From positions 1-7,862 of the forward strand of contig JAMPAO010000110.1 in the NCBI GenBank assembly GCA_023667165.1: a stretch of 7,862 nucleotides of DNA, in the 5' to 3' direction. Shown here piece after piece: positions 6,733-7,862 of the stretch. The first letter of the stretch is position 1, and every line of letters starts with the position of its first letter. The notes under the pieces are model-generated. The model did not search any database, was not told where the DNA came from, and saw only the letters and a list, made by a program, of their open reading frames with translations. The translations under genes were made by a program, and so were the position numbers. The DNA comes from Ruminococcus sp. (GTDB lineage: Bacteria; Bacillota; Clostridia; Oscillospirales; Ruminococcaceae).

Positions 6733-7862
6733 TCAGCTAATGCTTTCCACATATTCGTCCACCGCGCCCATAAGCATGGCTTTTGCGTTTTCGGCGGAAA
6801 CGTCCGCCAACTGTACGGCAGCGGAAGTCTGATGACCGCCGCCCCCCAGTCTTTCCATGATTATCTGAACGTTCATCGCACCGAAGGATCTGGCGGATAT
6901 ATTCGTCCCCTTTCCGGCGGGGAAAATAACAAAGCTTGCGTCAACGCCCCGAAAGCTCAGCAGCTCGTCGGCAGCCTGCGCCGCCGCAACTCTTATATCT
7001 CCCGAGCCGTCCGCGCTTAACGCTATCGCACAGCGGCGGTATATCTCCGAAGTTTCTATAAGCTGCGAACGCTTTATTCCCGTTTCGGCGGATATGGCGA
7101 AAAGCTGTTTTACCGCTACCGTATCCGCTCCCAGCTTTTTCAGAAACGCCGCAGCCTCGAAAGTGCGCACGCCCGTTTTCATAACAAAGTCCTTTGTGTC
7201 AAGCATTATTCCCGCAAGCATGGCGTCTGCGTAATAGCACGACAGCTCCCATTCCATAGAGAAATACTGTATGACCTCCGCGACCATTTCACTGGCTGAC
7301 GAAGCGTAAGGCTCATGCAGGCTCAGCACTGCATTGTCAATGCTGTTTACCACCTGCCTGTGATGATCTATGAAAACCACCTTTTCCGCTTTCTCATACA
7401 GCGGCTTGCTGTCCAAAAGCTCCTTGCTGTTGGTATCAACGATTATCAGAAGAGAATTTTCGTTCATCATATCAAGAGCTGTTTCCTCATCAATGAAAAG
7501 CTCGGTTTCATCGTCGATATTATCCTTAAGTCTGTCTATTATCGCTCCCGCAAGAGTATGCTCCACGTCGGAATACACATATGCCGAACAGCCCATTGCT
7601 CTTACGGCTCCGCAAAGACCGCTTGCCGCGCCAAGCGCGTCAAGATCGCCCCATGCATGACCCATGATAATAACATTCTCGCTGTTTTTTATAAGACTTA
7701 CAAGGCTGGTGCTGAAAATACGCGTCTTGACCTTGGTGCTTTTCTCCATTCCGGATGAATTTCCTCCGAAAAACGCAAAGTCCTTGTCGTCCTTTACCGC
7801 CACCTGATCCCCGCCGCGTCCCTGGGTCATATCCAGAGCCTGCCGAGCCATTTCCTCGCTTT
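6733..7862 (-). CDS. gdpP: Cyclic-di-AMP phosphodiesterase GdpP (C-terminal part, start outside window)
   Basis: The minus-strand frame is open at the right edge and ends at TGA (6735-6733). GdpP is a membrane enzyme that hydrolyses c-di-AMP to pApA, setting a messenger that controls potassium balance, cell-wall stress and beta-lactam tolerance in Firmicutes. The fragment opens with ALDMTQGRGGDQVAVK, the end of the degenerate GGDEF domain, followed by FGG and the DHH-DHHA1 module. Numbering from the Met at 7851, metal ligands appear as His65, Asp69 and Asp71 (GHAWGDLD), Asp139 (IIVDTN), the DHH motif 162-164 and Asp218 (LDTKDF). The DHHA1 end has GGGGHQTSAA (336-345). All expected phosphodiesterase residues are present. 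The Met at 7851 is not the start, because the frame and homology continue upstream (Ser-Glu-Glu before it). The membrane helices, PAS domain and most of GGDEF lie outside the window. Homologues are inhibited by ppGpp. It sits upstream of rplI as in other Firmicutes. Confidence 0.95.
   Translation of the reverse strand, partial: SEEMARQALDMTQGRGGDQVAVKDDKDFAFFGGNSSGMEKSTKVKTRIFSTSLVSLIKNSENVIIMGHAWGDLDALGAASGLCGAVRAMGCSAYVYSDVEHTLAGAIIDRLKDNIDDETELFIDEETALDMMNENSLLIIVDTNSKELLDSKPLYEKAEKVVFIDHHRQVVNSIDNAVLSLHEPYASSASEMVAEVIQYFSMEWELSCYYADAMLAGIMLDTKDFVMKTGVRTFEAAAFLKKLGADTVAVKQLFAISAETGIKRSQLIETSEIYRRCAIALSADGSGDIRVAAAQAADELLSFRGVDASFVIFPAGKGTNISARSFGAMNVQIIMERLGGGGHQTSAAVQLADVSAENAKAMLMGAVDEYVESIS

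Overview
The window looks like a chromosomal segment from a fibre-degrading gut or rumen Firmicute (Clostridia), most plausibly a Ruminococcus-like member of the Oscillospiraceae. This is inferred from three things: Firmicute-type protein families and gene order, moderate GC with GGAGG-type ribosome binding sites, and a GH27 alpha-galactosidase next to housekeeping genes. The species cannot be fixed from the sequence alone.

Layout. Positions 2-595 (+) hold the 3' part of a GH27 alpha-galactosidase gene. It converges on a six-gene block read entirely on the minus strand. A perfect 14-bp stem with a poly-T tract at about 617-654 lies between the two converging units and ends the long one. Read in the direction of transcription (right to left), the block is: the 3' part of gdpP (c-di-AMP phosphodiesterase), rplI (ribosomal protein bL9), dnaB (replicative helicase), tilS (tRNA-Ile2 lysidine synthetase), hpt (hypoxanthine phosphoribosyltransferase) and ftsH (membrane AAA+ zinc protease). 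Coding density is high. dnaB and tilS abut as TAA-ATG, tilS and hpt overlap by 14 nt, and dnaB starts 17 nt after rplI. The only sizeable gaps are 133 nt before rplI and about 163 nt before ftsH.

How it works together. The block joins two sets of genes that are conserved neighbours in Firmicutes: gdpP-rplI-dnaB and tilS-hpt-ftsH. In Bacillus subtilis these sit at separate loci. The products cover second-messenger turnover, translation, DNA replication, tRNA decoding, purine salvage and membrane proteolysis, as expected of a constitutive growth-linked operon. All enzyme active-site motifs checked are intact. I see no mobile element, CRISPR array, tRNA or rRNA gene, and no clearly novel system. 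The most interesting points are the fused operon architecture, the tilS-hpt-ftsH regulatory question, an AT-rich linker inside tilS, and the two unexplained leader regions.
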